Positions 41,298 through 49,721 of a stretch of DNA of 64,000 nt are shown here, piece after piece. Location: assembly GCF_002887815.1 (NCBI RefSeq), contig NZ_PDHO01000019.1:40577-104576 (forward strand), in the 5' to 3' direction. Position 1 is the stretch's first letter, and each line of letters opens with the position of its first letter. Made by a program: the position numbers and the translations under genes. This stretch comes from Mycobacterium sp. ENV421 (GTDB lineage: Bacteria; Actinomycetota; Actinomycetes; Mycobacteriales; Mycobacteriaceae). The notes under the pieces were generated by a model. The model saw only the letters and a program-made list of their open reading frames with translations. It did not search any database and was not told where the DNA came from.

Positions 41298-42947
41298 ATG
41301 ACAGACGGCCCCCTCATCGTGCAGTCCGACAAGACCGTGCTGCTCGAAGTCGACCACGAGCTTGCCGGTGCGGCCCGGTCCGCGATCGCCCCGTTCGCGG
41401 AGCTCGAACGCGCCCCGGAGCACATCCACACCTACCGCATCACTCCGCTGGCGTTGTGGAATGCCCGCGCCGCCGGTCATGACGCCGAGCAGGTGGTCGA
41501 TGCGCTGGTCAGCTTCTCGCGTTATGCCGTGCCGCAGCCGCTGCTGGTGGACATCGTCGACACGATGGCACGATACGGCCGACTGCAGCTGGTGAAGCAT
41601 CCCGCGCACGGCCTGACGCTGGTCAGCCTCGACCGGGCGGTGCTCGAAGAGGTGTTGCGCAACAAGAAGATCAACCCGATGCTCGGCGCGCGGATCGATG
41701 ACGACACCGTGATCGTCCATCCCAGTGAGCGCGGCCGGATCAAGCAGATGCTGCTCAAAATCGGTTGGCCGGCCGAGGACCTGGCCGGCTACGTCGACGG
41801 CGAGGCCCACCCGATCGACCTCGACCAGGACGGCTGGGAACTGCGCGACTACCAGCAGATGGCCGCCGATTCGTTCTGGGACGGCGGCTCGGGTGTGGTG
41901 GTCCTGCCGTGCGGCGCGGGTAAGACGCTGGTGGGCGCGGCGGCGATGGCCAAAGCCGGTGCGACGACGCTGATCCTGGTCACCAACACCGTCGCCGGCC
42001 GGCAGTGGAAGCGTGAGCTGATCGCGCGGACGTCGCTGACCGAGGAGGAGATCGGCGAGTACTCCGGTGAGCGCAAGGAGATCCGGCCCGTCACCATCGC
42101 CACGTATCAGGTGATCACCCGCCGCACCAAGGGCGAGTACAAACATCTGGAGCTGTTCGACAGCCGGGACTGGGGCCTGATCATCTACGACGAGGTCCAC
42201 CTGCTGCCCGCACCGGTGTTCCGGATGACCGCCGACCTGCAGTCCCGCCGGCGGCTGGGTCTGACGGCGACGCTGATCCGCGAGGACGGCCGGGAGGGCG
42301 ACGTGTTCAGCCTGATCGGTCCCAAGCGCTACGACGCACCGTGGAAGGACATCGAGGCTCAGGGCTGGATCGCCCCGGCGGAGTGCATCGAGGTGCGCGT
42401 GACGATGACCGACAACGAGCGGATGTTGTACGCGGTCGCCGAACCGGACGAGCGCTACAAGCTCTGCTCGACCGCGCACTCGAAGATCGCGGTGGTGAAG
42501 TCCATCCTGGCCAAGCATGACGGAGAGCCGACGCTGGTAATCGGTGCCTACCTGGACCAGCTCGACGAGCTCGGCACCGAGTTGGGTGCTCCGGTGATCC
42601 AGGGTTCGACGAAGAACGCCGAGCGCGAAGAACTCTTCGACGCCTTCCGCCGCGGCGAGGTCAAGACCCTGGTGGTGTCCAAGGTGGCGAACTTCTCCAT
42701 CGACCTGCCGGAAGCCTCAGTGGCCGTTCAGGTTTCGGGAACCTTCGGCTCACGCCAGGAAGAGGCCCAGCGGCTGGGCCGGCTGCTTCGTCCCAAGCAC
42801 GACGGCGGCGGGGCGGTGTTCTATTCCGTGGTCTCCCGCGACAGCCTGGATGCCGAGTACGCCGCGCACCGGCAGCGGTTCCTGGCCGAGCAGGGCTACG
42901 GCTACATCATCAAGGACGCCGACGACTTGCTCGGCCCGGCCCTCTGA
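41298..42947 (+). CDS. ercc3: XPB/ERCC3-type DNA helicase
   Basis: 549 residues. An N-terminal damage-recognition-like region is followed by the helicase core: Walker A VVLPCGAGKT at about 201-210, DEVH at 298-301, GLTATLIREDGREGD, and the C-terminal VSKVANFSIDLPEASVAVQV and SRQEEAQRLGRLLRPK (motif VI). It is a 3'-5' SF2 helicase of the archaeal/bacterial XPB type, matching Rv0861c. Co-transcribed with the preceding helicase-associated gene. A repair or transcription-coupled role is family knowledge. Confidence 0.95.
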   Translation: MTDGPLIVQSDKTVLLEVDHELAGAARSAIAPFAELERAPEHIHTYRITPLALWNARAAGHDAEQVVDALVSFSRYAVPQPLLVDIVDTMARYGRLQLVKHPAHGLTLVSLDRAVLEEVLRNKKINPMLGARIDDDTVIVHPSERGRIKQMLLKIGWPAEDLAGYVDGEAHPIDLDQDGWELRDYQQMAADSFWDGGSGVVVLPCGAGKTLVGAAAMAKAGATTLILVTNTVAGRQWKRELIARTSLTEEEIGEYSGERKEIRPVTIATYQVITRRTKGEYKHLELFDSRDWGLIIYDEVHLLPAPVFRMTADLQSRRRLGLTATLIREDGREGDVFSLIGPKRYDAPWKDIEAQGWIAPAECIEVRVTMTDNERMLYAVAEPDERYKLCSTAHSKIAVVKSILAKHDGEPTLVIGAYLDQLDELGTELGAPVIQGSTKNAEREELFDAFRRGEVKTLVVSKVANFSIDLPEASVAVQVSGTFGSRQEEAQRLGRLLRPKHDGGGAVFYSVVSRDSLDAEYAAHRQRFLAEQGYGYIIKDADDLLGPAL

Positions 42948-43106
42948 GCGCGCTTCACCAAACGTTGCCCGTCATACCCGACAGCAACAATTCGTCGTCC
43001 GTTGACCTGCGCGCTGCGATCGCGAAACGAATGTGACAGCGAACCTCGCGGCGACGGGTTAGTCTTCGCCAGGACACGTGGTCGGGTGACAAACAAGGGG
43101 TAGAGC

Positions 43107-44834
43107 GTGCGCGCAGCGGGCTTCATCGGGCGAGTTGGCGGGTTGGCGGTTGCGCTGGGAGTGGGTGCCGCGGCGTTCGGCGGTGCGACAGCCTGGGCGG
43201 ACGGTACCGACTCGGGGGGCTCCTCGGCCCATGCCGGCTCCGCCCGGTCCGGGTCCAGTCAGACCGCCGCGGGCCCTGCCAAGCACACTGCCCCGAAGGC
43301 CGCGTCCGGGCGGTCACGTCCATCGTCGACGGTTCGGGCCCAATCGATCACCTCGGTGCCGACCGCCACCGCGACACCGACGGCGCAGTCGGATCCGTCG
43401 GCACCGCAGACGCCGCCGGCCGGTTCGCCGCTGGAGCTGGCGGCGTTGGCCTACAGCCGTCGCGACACCGGCATCTCGGCCCGCCCAGCCGCGACGACGT
43501 CGCTGGCGCCGGAAGCCTTGGTGCAGGCCGCCGCCGCGCAGAACACCGCGGTGATCATGGGGCCCAGCGGTGTTCCGATCCCCAAGCCGAGCTACATCCA
43601 GAGCGTCTTCAATCTTTACATCGCGCCCTCGAACCCGGGTTCCATCCCGTTCCAATTGGACACCCCCGAAGGGTTGTACCCGATCACCGGGGTGAAGAGC
43701 CTGCCGTTGAATGTGTCTGTGCAGCAGGGTATTCGAATACTCGCCGCAACAATCGCCGAGCAGGTCGCGGCCGGGAACACCGCCACGGTGTTCGGTTACT
43801 CGCAGAGCGCGATCATCTCCTCGCTGATCATGAGTCAGCTGCCCTCGAATACGCCGGTGAACTTCGTGCTGGTCGGCAACGAGATGAACCCCAACGGCGG
43901 CTTCCTGTCGCGGTTCCCTGGGTTGAAACTGCCCAGCCTCGGACTGGACTTTTACGGCGCAACCCCCGAAAACGCCTTCCCGCTGACCAATTACACGCTG
44001 GAATACGACGGGTTCGCCGATTTCCCGCGGTACCCGCTCAACTTCTTGGCCGACCTCAACGCCGGCCTCGGCATCGTGTTCGTCCACACCAAATACGCTC
44101 AACTCACCCAGGCGCAGGTCGATGCGGCGATCGCGTTGCCGACCACCGATCCGAGCCAGAAGTACTACATCATCCCGACCGAGAACCTGCCGCTGCTGGA
44201 ACCTCTTCGGCTGTTGCCGGTGATCGGCACACCCATCGCCGATCTGCTGCAACCCGCGTTGAAGGTCATCGTCAATCTCGGCTACGGCGACCCCAGGTAC
44301 GGCTGGTCCAACGAGGGGTACGCCAACGTGGCTGCGCCATTCGGGTTCATTCCGAACGTCAACTGGGGTGAAGTCGGACAACTCTTCATGGCCGGTGTCG
44401 CACAAGGCATCACCGACTTCGTGGCCGACGTCAGCCCGGGCGGTGTGATGCATTCCGAACTCGCGGCCCTGCGGATGCCGACGCTCACCCCGGCGGCTCT
44501 GCCCACCCCCACGGACGTCATCACCGATGTACAGAAGGCCATTTCCACTCTCGCCGCGGTCATTTCGAATGCCGCGGCGTCAGGGTATGCGGCTCTGCTT
44601 CCGACCGCCGACATTGTCAACGCGCTGACGACCATGCTGCCCGCGTACGACGTGAACCTGTTCCTGGACGGGATCAAGCAGTCGATCAGCGGTGATCCGA
44701 TCACCGGGCTGATCAACGCCATCGGCCGGCCACTCGCGGCGAACGTCGGCCTCATCACCACGGCCGGCCTGATCGAGGTGCTGGTGATCTTGCAGGCCGT
44801 CGAAGGCGCCTTCGGCAAGCAAACCGACGTGTAA
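43107..44834 (+). CDS. Secreted PE-PPE-domain alpha/beta hydrolase
   Basis: 575 residues from GTG 43107, with AAGGGG upstream. An N-terminal signal (GGLAVALGVGAAAFGGATAW) is followed by a Ser/Ala/Pro-rich linker of about 110 residues and then a PE-PPE domain (PF08237 type): NTAVIMGPSGVPIPKPSYIQ, TVFGYSQSAIISSLIM with the nucleophile Ser in GYSQS, and ADFPRYPLNFLADLNA. The C-terminal about 120 residues are Ala/Leu-rich. No PE or PPE N-terminal domain is present, so it is exported by Sec or Tat. Probably an esterase on cell-envelope lipids. Confidence 0.85.
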   Translation: MRAAGFIGRVGGLAVALGVGAAAFGGATAWADGTDSGGSSAHAGSARSGSSQTAAGPAKHTAPKAASGRSRPSSTVRAQSITSVPTATATPTAQSDPSAPQTPPAGSPLELAALAYSRRDTGISARPAATTSLAPEALVQAAAAQNTAVIMGPSGVPIPKPSYIQSVFNLYIAPSNPGSIPFQLDTPEGLYPITGVKSLPLNVSVQQGIRILAATIAEQVAAGNTATVFGYSQSAIISSLIMSQLPSNTPVNFVLVGNEMNPNGGFLSRFPGLKLPSLGLDFYGATPENAFPLTNYTLEYDGFADFPRYPLNFLADLNAGLGIVFVHTKYAQLTQAQVDAAIALPTTDPSQKYYIIPTENLPLLEPLRLLPVIGTPIADLLQPALKVIVNLGYGDPRYGWSNEGYANVAAPFGFIPNVNWGEVGQLFMAGVAQGITDFVADVSPGGVMHSELAALRMPTLTPAALPTPTDVITDVQKAISTLAAVISNAAASGYAALLPTADIVNALTTMLPAYDVNLFLDGIKQSISGDPITGLINAIGRPLAANVGLITTAGLIEVLVILQAVEGAFGKQTDV

Positions 44835-44841
44835 CCGCCTA

Positions 44842-45996
44842 CTAGAGCGAAAGTATTGTCGCCGAGGCGGTTCCGGGCGCGCCGTACACCTGCGCCAAGC
44901 CCACCCGCGGGCTGCCCGGCACCTGACGCTCGCCCGCCTCGCCGCGCAGCTGGCGCACCAACTCGTGCATCTGCCGCAGACCCGACGCACCGATCGGCTC
45001 ACCATTGGCGATCAGGCCACCATCGGTGTTGATCGGCAGCGGGCCGTGGATCTCGGTGGCCCCGTCGGCCAGCAGCTTCTCCTGCTCGCCGTCGGCGCAC
45101 AGACCGGTCTCGGCCATGTGGATGATCTCCGCACCGGCATCGGTGTCCTGCAGCTGCGCGATGTCGATGTCCTCGGGACCGATCCCGGCCTCCTCGTAGG
45201 CCGCCTTGGCGGCGTAGACGGTCGGCGACACATCCTCGTCGAGCGGGGCCGAGGTGCCGTGCACCTCGTAGGCGCCGAAGGTCCGGGTACGAATCTCACT
45301 GGCGCGCACGTAGACCGGCTTGTCGGTGAAGCGGTGCGCGATGTCGGCGCGGCACATGATGACCGCGGCGGCGCCCTCGTCGGGAGCGCAGAACATGTAC
45401 TGCCGCAGCGGGTAGTTCAGCACCGGCGACGCCATGATCTCCTCCACGGAGATCTCCTTGCGACGGAAGGCATTCGGATTCATTGCACCGTTGCGGAAGT
45501 TCTTGTTGGCCACCCGTGCCAGCGTCTCCTCGGAGATGCCGTGATCGTGGATGTACCGGTTGGCCTTGATACCGAAGAACTTCGTGGTGACGAACTGCCC
45601 GTTCTCGGCATACCACTGGGGCAGCGCCAGCTTGGCCGGGTCGTCGGTGAACGCGCCGCGAGGGTGCTTGTCCAGGCCCACCGCGATGCCGATGTCGTAT
45701 TTGCCGAGCCGGATCGTGTCCGCGGTCTGCTGGATCGCGCTTGCCGCGGTGGCGCAGGCATTGAAGACGTTGGTGAACGTGATGCCGGTTAGGCCGACCA
45801 GGCGCGTCACGGCATCGGGATTGGACACCTCATAGCTGCCGCCGAACCCGAACTGGATGTCCTTCCACTGCGCACCCGAATCCTGCAGTGCCAGCTCGAT
45901 CGCCTCGGCACCCATCTGCATGGCGGTCTTGTCGAACCGGCCGAACGGATGCAGGCCGACACCGATGATTGCAACGTCATTGCTCATGCCGCTCAC
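44842..45996 (-). CDS. Thiolase-like protein with altered active site (Ltp family)
   Basis: 384 residues from GTG 45996, overlapping the upstream DUF35 stop as GTGA; ATG 45987 is an alternative. The first thiolase half keeps a Cys (C81 in NACATAASAI). In the second half the usual GHPxGA is NGEPIGASG, with Glu at about 333 in place of the catalytic His, and the CxGxG loop is replaced by VYGAPGTAS. Partnered with a DUF35 protein, it resembles the Ltp2-ChsH2 retro-aldolase arrangement in steroid side-chain degradation more than a true thiolase. Substrate unknown. Confidence 0.85.
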   Translation of the reverse strand: MSGMSNDVAIIGVGLHPFGRFDKTAMQMGAEAIELALQDSGAQWKDIQFGFGGSYEVSNPDAVTRLVGLTGITFTNVFNACATAASAIQQTADTIRLGKYDIGIAVGLDKHPRGAFTDDPAKLALPQWYAENGQFVTTKFFGIKANRYIHDHGISEETLARVANKNFRNGAMNPNAFRRKEISVEEIMASPVLNYPLRQYMFCAPDEGAAAVIMCRADIAHRFTDKPVYVRASEIRTRTFGAYEVHGTSAPLDEDVSPTVYAAKAAYEEAGIGPEDIDIAQLQDTDAGAEIIHMAETGLCADGEQEKLLADGATEIHGPLPINTDGGLIANGEPIGASGLRQMHELVRQLRGEAGERQVPGSPRVGLAQVYGAPGTASATILSL

Positions 45997-46424
45997 GCCC
46001 CCACCGGTGCGAAGGCGAACGTGACGACCTCATTGCCGTCGGCGTCGGTCGCGAACGGGATCATCGTGAGTTCGACGTCCATGCCCCACTTCAGTTTCTC
46101 CGGGTCGTTCTCGGTGAGCCGAGCTTCGACGCGCACCACGGCTTCTTCCCCCTGGCCGAGTTGCACCAGGCCGACGCCGAACGGCACGAAATCCTTGCCG
46201 GTGGGGCCGATGTAGGGGGCACCGGGCGGGAAGCCCTGCGTGGTCCAGGCGACCAAGGTGCCCCGCCGCGGCAGCTTGACCTCGTTCATGCCGCCCGCGC
46301 TGCACCGCGGGCACCGGTCCTGGCTCGGAAAGACCACGGCCGAACAGCTGGCACATTCACTGCCGATCAGCTGCGGGTTGTCAGCGGGCCAAGTGGAGAT
46401 TTCGGGCGCCAGGGCCTTTTGCAT
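45993..46424 (-). CDS. DUF35 zinc-ribbon/OB-fold protein
   Basis: 143 residues from ATG 46424, with GAAGGA about seven bases upstream. CASCSAVVFPSQDRCPRC holds C24, C27, C38 and C41, a rubredoxin-like zinc ribbon, followed by the OB fold (PRRGTLVAWTTQGFPPGAPY, GLVQLGQGEEAVVRVEARL). DUF35 proteins form complexes with thiolase-like enzymes and hold acyl-CoA. The overlap with the thiolase-like gene implies a stoichiometric complex. Confidence 0.9.
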   Translation of the reverse strand: MQKALAPEISTWPADNPQLIGSECASCSAVVFPSQDRCPRCSAGGMNEVKLPRRGTLVAWTTQGFPPGAPYIGPTGKDFVPFGVGLVQLGQGEEAVVRVEARLTENDPEKLKWGMDVELTMIPFATDADGNEVVTFAFAPVGA

Positions 46425-46533
46425 AGCGGCATCCTTCGTAGTCCAAATCGGTAGCCGGATGGTACAACACTGTTGGCCACGAATGGAAACCGCATTCTCA
46501 TTTGGATGCACGCCCTTCTCGGACACCCCGAGC

Positions 46534-47523
46534 TCAGATGAGCGCGGGCATCACCTCACGCTCGAACAGTTCGATTCCGGACCGGTCGTAGGCCGCCTCC
46601 GGGAAGTAGCAGATGGCGTACTCGCAGCCCAGGTCGCGCAGCGCCGTCAGGCTCTCGATCACCTGCTCGGGCGTACCCGCAGCCGATCCCGGCGCACTGA
46701 CCGTCGTCATCATCGCGTCGGCGGCCGCATCACCGCAGACGCCGGCCAGCCGGTCGCGGACTCGCTTGACCCGCGCCGTGACGTCGTCGGCCGACGTGCC
46801 GAGGATCGCGTTGACGTTGGCCGAGCGGACGATGGCGCCGAAGTCCGTTCCAACCTCGCGGCAGTGCTCGGCGAGCACCTGCGACTTGTGCGCGAACCCG
46901 TCCGGCTCGGAGGTGAAGTTGGTGTACTGCGCGTACTTCGCCGCGATCTTGAGCGTCACCTTCTCGCCACCGCCGGCGATCCACAGCGGAATCCCGCTCT
47001 CTTGCAAGGGCTTCGGCGCAACGATCGCCCCGTCGACCTGATACTGCTTGCCCGCGAAGCTCACTTTCCCGTCGCGCCACGCGTCTCGCATGATCTGGAC
47101 ACCCTCGTCGAGCCGGGCCAACCGCACGCCGGCGGAGGGGAAGCCGTAGCCGTAGGCCCGCCATTCATGCTCGTACCAGCCGCCGCCGATGCCCATCTGC
47201 ACGCGGCCGCCGGAGATGATGTCGGTGGTGGCGGCGACCTTGGCCAGGTAGACGGGGTTGCGATAGCTCATCGCCGTGCACATCTGGCCGAGCTTGATCC
47301 GGGAAGTGGTCGCCGCGTACGCCGCCATCAGCGTCCACGCCTCGTGAGTGGCCTCATCGGTCGGGATCGGCACGGTATGAAAGTGGTCGTAGACCCAGAG
47401 CGAATCCCATGGACCCGCATCGGCGTGATCGGCCAGATCACGCATTACCTGCCAGTGCTTTTCAGTGGGAATGCCGGCCAGATCCAGTCGCCAGCCCTGC
47501 GGTATGAACAATCCGAAGCGCAT
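46534..47523 (-). CDS. LLM-class F420-dependent oxidoreductase
   Basis: 329 residues from ATG 47523 (MRFGLFIPQGWRLDL). LWVYDHFHTVPIPTDEATHE, GGRVQMGIGGGWYEHEWRAY and IPLWIAGGGEKVTLKIAAKY are luciferase-like monooxygenase motifs of the F420-type. It should oxidise or reduce a small organic substrate with F420. It lies about 110 bases upstream of the DUF35-thiolase pair on the same strand and may serve the same pathway. An in-frame start at 47577 is less likely. Confidence 0.87.
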   Translation of the reverse strand: MRFGLFIPQGWRLDLAGIPTEKHWQVMRDLADHADAGPWDSLWVYDHFHTVPIPTDEATHEAWTLMAAYAATTSRIKLGQMCTAMSYRNPVYLAKVAATTDIISGGRVQMGIGGGWYEHEWRAYGYGFPSAGVRLARLDEGVQIMRDAWRDGKVSFAGKQYQVDGAIVAPKPLQESGIPLWIAGGGEKVTLKIAAKYAQYTNFTSEPDGFAHKSQVLAEHCREVGTDFGAIVRSANVNAILGTSADDVTARVKRVRDRLAGVCGDAAADAMMTTVSAPGSAAGTPEQVIESLTALRDLGCEYAICYFPEAAYDRSGIELFEREVMPALI

Positions 47524-47670
47524 GGGCCCGACTCTACGGACGAGCGCGCCACCCGACCAGAGCGCAATCGGCGGCAACCGGGAGGGCTCGGTCGTGTCCG
47601 TGACGATGACGTGCGACCGGCACAGCTATCCCGGTCCGGGCGGAGGAGTTAGGGCCCCTGGACGGCAATC

Positions 47671-47694
47671 GGCCCCTCCCATACGGGAGGGGCC
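47671..47694. terminator. GC-rich perfect hairpin
   Basis: GGCCCCTCCC-ATAC-GGGAGGGGCC, a perfect ten-base stem with a four-base loop. It lies about 150 bases upstream of the LLM start and 445 bases downstream of the acyl-CoA ligase stop. There is no U tract. It could end readthrough from the ligase transcript. Confidence 0.5.
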
Positions 47695-48139
47695 AACGCT
47701 CCCCCTTGCCTCCTCATTCCCCTGGCGTAATGCCCATCACACCGCAAAAACTAGCTGAGAGCAAGCTGAGACGACGCAATACAGCAAAAATTCTTGATCG
47801 CGCAGGCAAATGAATCGCGAACATCGGTTCCGCTATCCACTTTGGACATATCGCCAGATCAGGCAGCGTCAATGGAAACCGTGTTCGCGGCAAATGGTGC
47901 GCCGAGTGCCGAATAGGGCAATTCGCTCAGCAACTGAGGTTACGATTCGGCATACGCACGAACGCATAGGAATTTGCTCTTACTGACTGATCCGACATTT
48001 ATCCCAGCTCACTGGCATACGAAAGTTCAGGTAGCGGATTTGCGATCTTGCAGCGGGGTGCCGGCGGCGTGACCCGGCCACCGCGCGAGCTGTCGGCACA
48101 CTGTCGTGCGTGCTGGCAATGCCGCGGTTCGGCTCCCGC
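47695..48139. other. AT-richer gap without a recognised gene
   Basis: The 47524-48139 interval holds the hairpin above and then a stretch, about 47720-48050, of visibly lower GC than its surroundings. No frame shows coding bias and no protein motif was found. A small RNA, a remnant of transferred DNA or a long leader are possible. No tRNA cloverleaf was seen. Confidence 0.45.
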
Positions 48140-49636
48140 CTACCCCGCGCCGCCGGAGTACATCGCGGCTATGTCACGAAGCGAAACTTTGAGCGACTGG
48201 TTGCGCGGAAGTTCGGCGACGACAACCACCTCGACGGGCACATGATGCTTGGGCAGCGCATCGCGGACCAAGGCCACGAGGTCGGCAGGGTCGGGTGCCG
48301 GGGCACCGGGAAACGCCTCCACCGCCGCGAACGGCACCTCGCCGAGCCGGGGATCGGGCACGCCGACGACGGCGGCGTCGCGCACCGACGGGTGACCCAC
48401 CAAGACGCGGCGAACGGTCTCCGGCAGGACCTTGAACCCGCCGCGATTGATCGCCCCGTCGGCGCGACCATGCAGGGTGATGAACCCGTCGGCATCGATG
48501 GAGGCGAGGTCGTTGGTGCGGATCCAGTCCGGACTGATGGATGGGATCCTGGCTTCCAGAACACCCTGCCCGCCGGTCTGCACCTCGCTGTCGCCGGTCG
48601 GGTCGACGATGCGGACCTCGGTGTTGGGCATCACCCGACCTGAGCTTGCGCGCTTGGCAGCCCCGAACTCGCGATACAGATCTGGCGTCCAGGTGCACAC
48701 CGAGCCGGCGAATTCGGTTGCGCCATAAGCCAACAGGACGGGAACGCCGTACCGCTGCTCGAACGCGTCACGGGTTTCGGGGTCCAGCGGCCCTGCGGCG
48801 CTGATCACGTAGTCGAGCGAGGCGATGTCCTCGCCCGGCAGGTCGGCGTCCAGCAGCATGCGTACCGCGGCCGGCTGCAGACCGCAGCGACGGATGCCGT
48901 AGGTCTTCACCACCCGCACCCAGTCGGCGACGCTGAACTTCTCCAGAAGAGCGATCCGCTTGCCGAGGTAGGCGCCGGTGATCAGCTGGCACACCCCGCC
49001 AATCCCGCCGAGCGGCCAGTACATCAACTCAGGTGGTTCGTCGGCGGAGGCGCCGGTGATCGCCACGCTGGACACGGTGTGTTCCAGCACCGACGCCGGG
49101 ATCGGGTGCCGCTTGGGCGGCCCGGTGGTGCCGCTGGTGAGCACCTGCAGACCGGTAGAGCCGTCCCGGCCGGCGGAGTGCAGCCGCGCCGACGCCCGGT
49201 CGATTCCGGCCACGAGTTCCACAGTGGGCGGTGTCAGTGACACCGCGATGCCGGCGGTGCCTGCGCGCCGGGCGGCGGCGATCACCGGATCGGTCCAGTC
49301 CTCCCGGTCGGCGACGACCGCGGCCGGCTCCAGCTGTTCGATGTCCCGCCCGATCGCCTCGGGCGACTGGAACGAATAGATCATCGGCACCCATCGGCCG
49401 CCGCCGAGCAGTCCGATCACGGCTGCCGCATGCGGTGGACGGTTGCGGGCCACCACCGCCACGGTCGCGCCGTCCGCGACGCCGGCCAGTCGCAGCGCAT
49501 CGTCGATGGCACAGGCATATGCGGCGATCTCGTCACCGGTGTACCAGCGGCCGTTGAACTCGATGCACGGCGCGCCGCCGTAGCCGGCCAGGCTGGCGGC
49601 CAGCCTTCTGCTGATCGTTGCGGCGCCGTCGCTCAC
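48140..49636 (-). CDS. AMP-forming acyl-CoA synthetase/ligase
   Basis: About 498 residues from GTG 49636 (VSDGAATISRRLAASLAG). LQVLTSGTTGPPKRHPIPAS is the P-loop, LLAYGATEFAGS the A5 motif, SPDWIRTNDLASIDADGFI A7, and HGRADGAINRGGFKVLPETV A8; PRNQSLKVSLRDI carries the C-terminal catalytic Lys. It activates a carboxylic acid as acyl-AMP and then forms the CoA thioester. Substrate unknown; possibly it feeds the thiolase-like/DUF35/LLM group downstream. Confidence 0.87.
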   Translation of the reverse strand: MSDGAATISRRLAASLAGYGGAPCIEFNGRWYTGDEIAAYACAIDDALRLAGVADGATVAVVARNRPPHAAAVIGLLGGGRWVPMIYSFQSPEAIGRDIEQLEPAAVVADREDWTDPVIAAARRAGTAGIAVSLTPPTVELVAGIDRASARLHSAGRDGSTGLQVLTSGTTGPPKRHPIPASVLEHTVSSVAITGASADEPPELMYWPLGGIGGVCQLITGAYLGKRIALLEKFSVADWVRVVKTYGIRRCGLQPAAVRMLLDADLPGEDIASLDYVISAAGPLDPETRDAFEQRYGVPVLLAYGATEFAGSVCTWTPDLYREFGAAKRASSGRVMPNTEVRIVDPTGDSEVQTGGQGVLEARIPSISPDWIRTNDLASIDADGFITLHGRADGAINRGGFKVLPETVRRVLVGHPSVRDAAVVGVPDPRLGEVPFAAVEAFPGAPAPDPADLVALVRDALPKHHVPVEVVVVAELPRNQSLKVSLRDIAAMYSGGAG

Positions 49637-49721
49637 GCACCCCACGCTAACCGACGGGGTTCACAGGAGACCCCCAGCTGAACGACACACAGCCGCTCCA
49701 CAGGTATGCCACGATCTGCCC

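Noticed and set aside
42948..43106. TTGACC and TTAGTCT as a promoter for the PE-PPE hydrolase gene
   Set aside because: Spacing between the elements does not fit a standard promoter; left uncalled.
46425..46533. Possible operator upstream of the DUF35 gene around GGTACAACACTGTTGGCC
   Set aside because: Arms too imperfect to call and no local regulator to pair with it.
47524..48139. tRNA or known structural RNA in the gene-free gap
   Set aside because: No cloverleaf, anticodon arm or CCA end, and no known RNA consensus seen.
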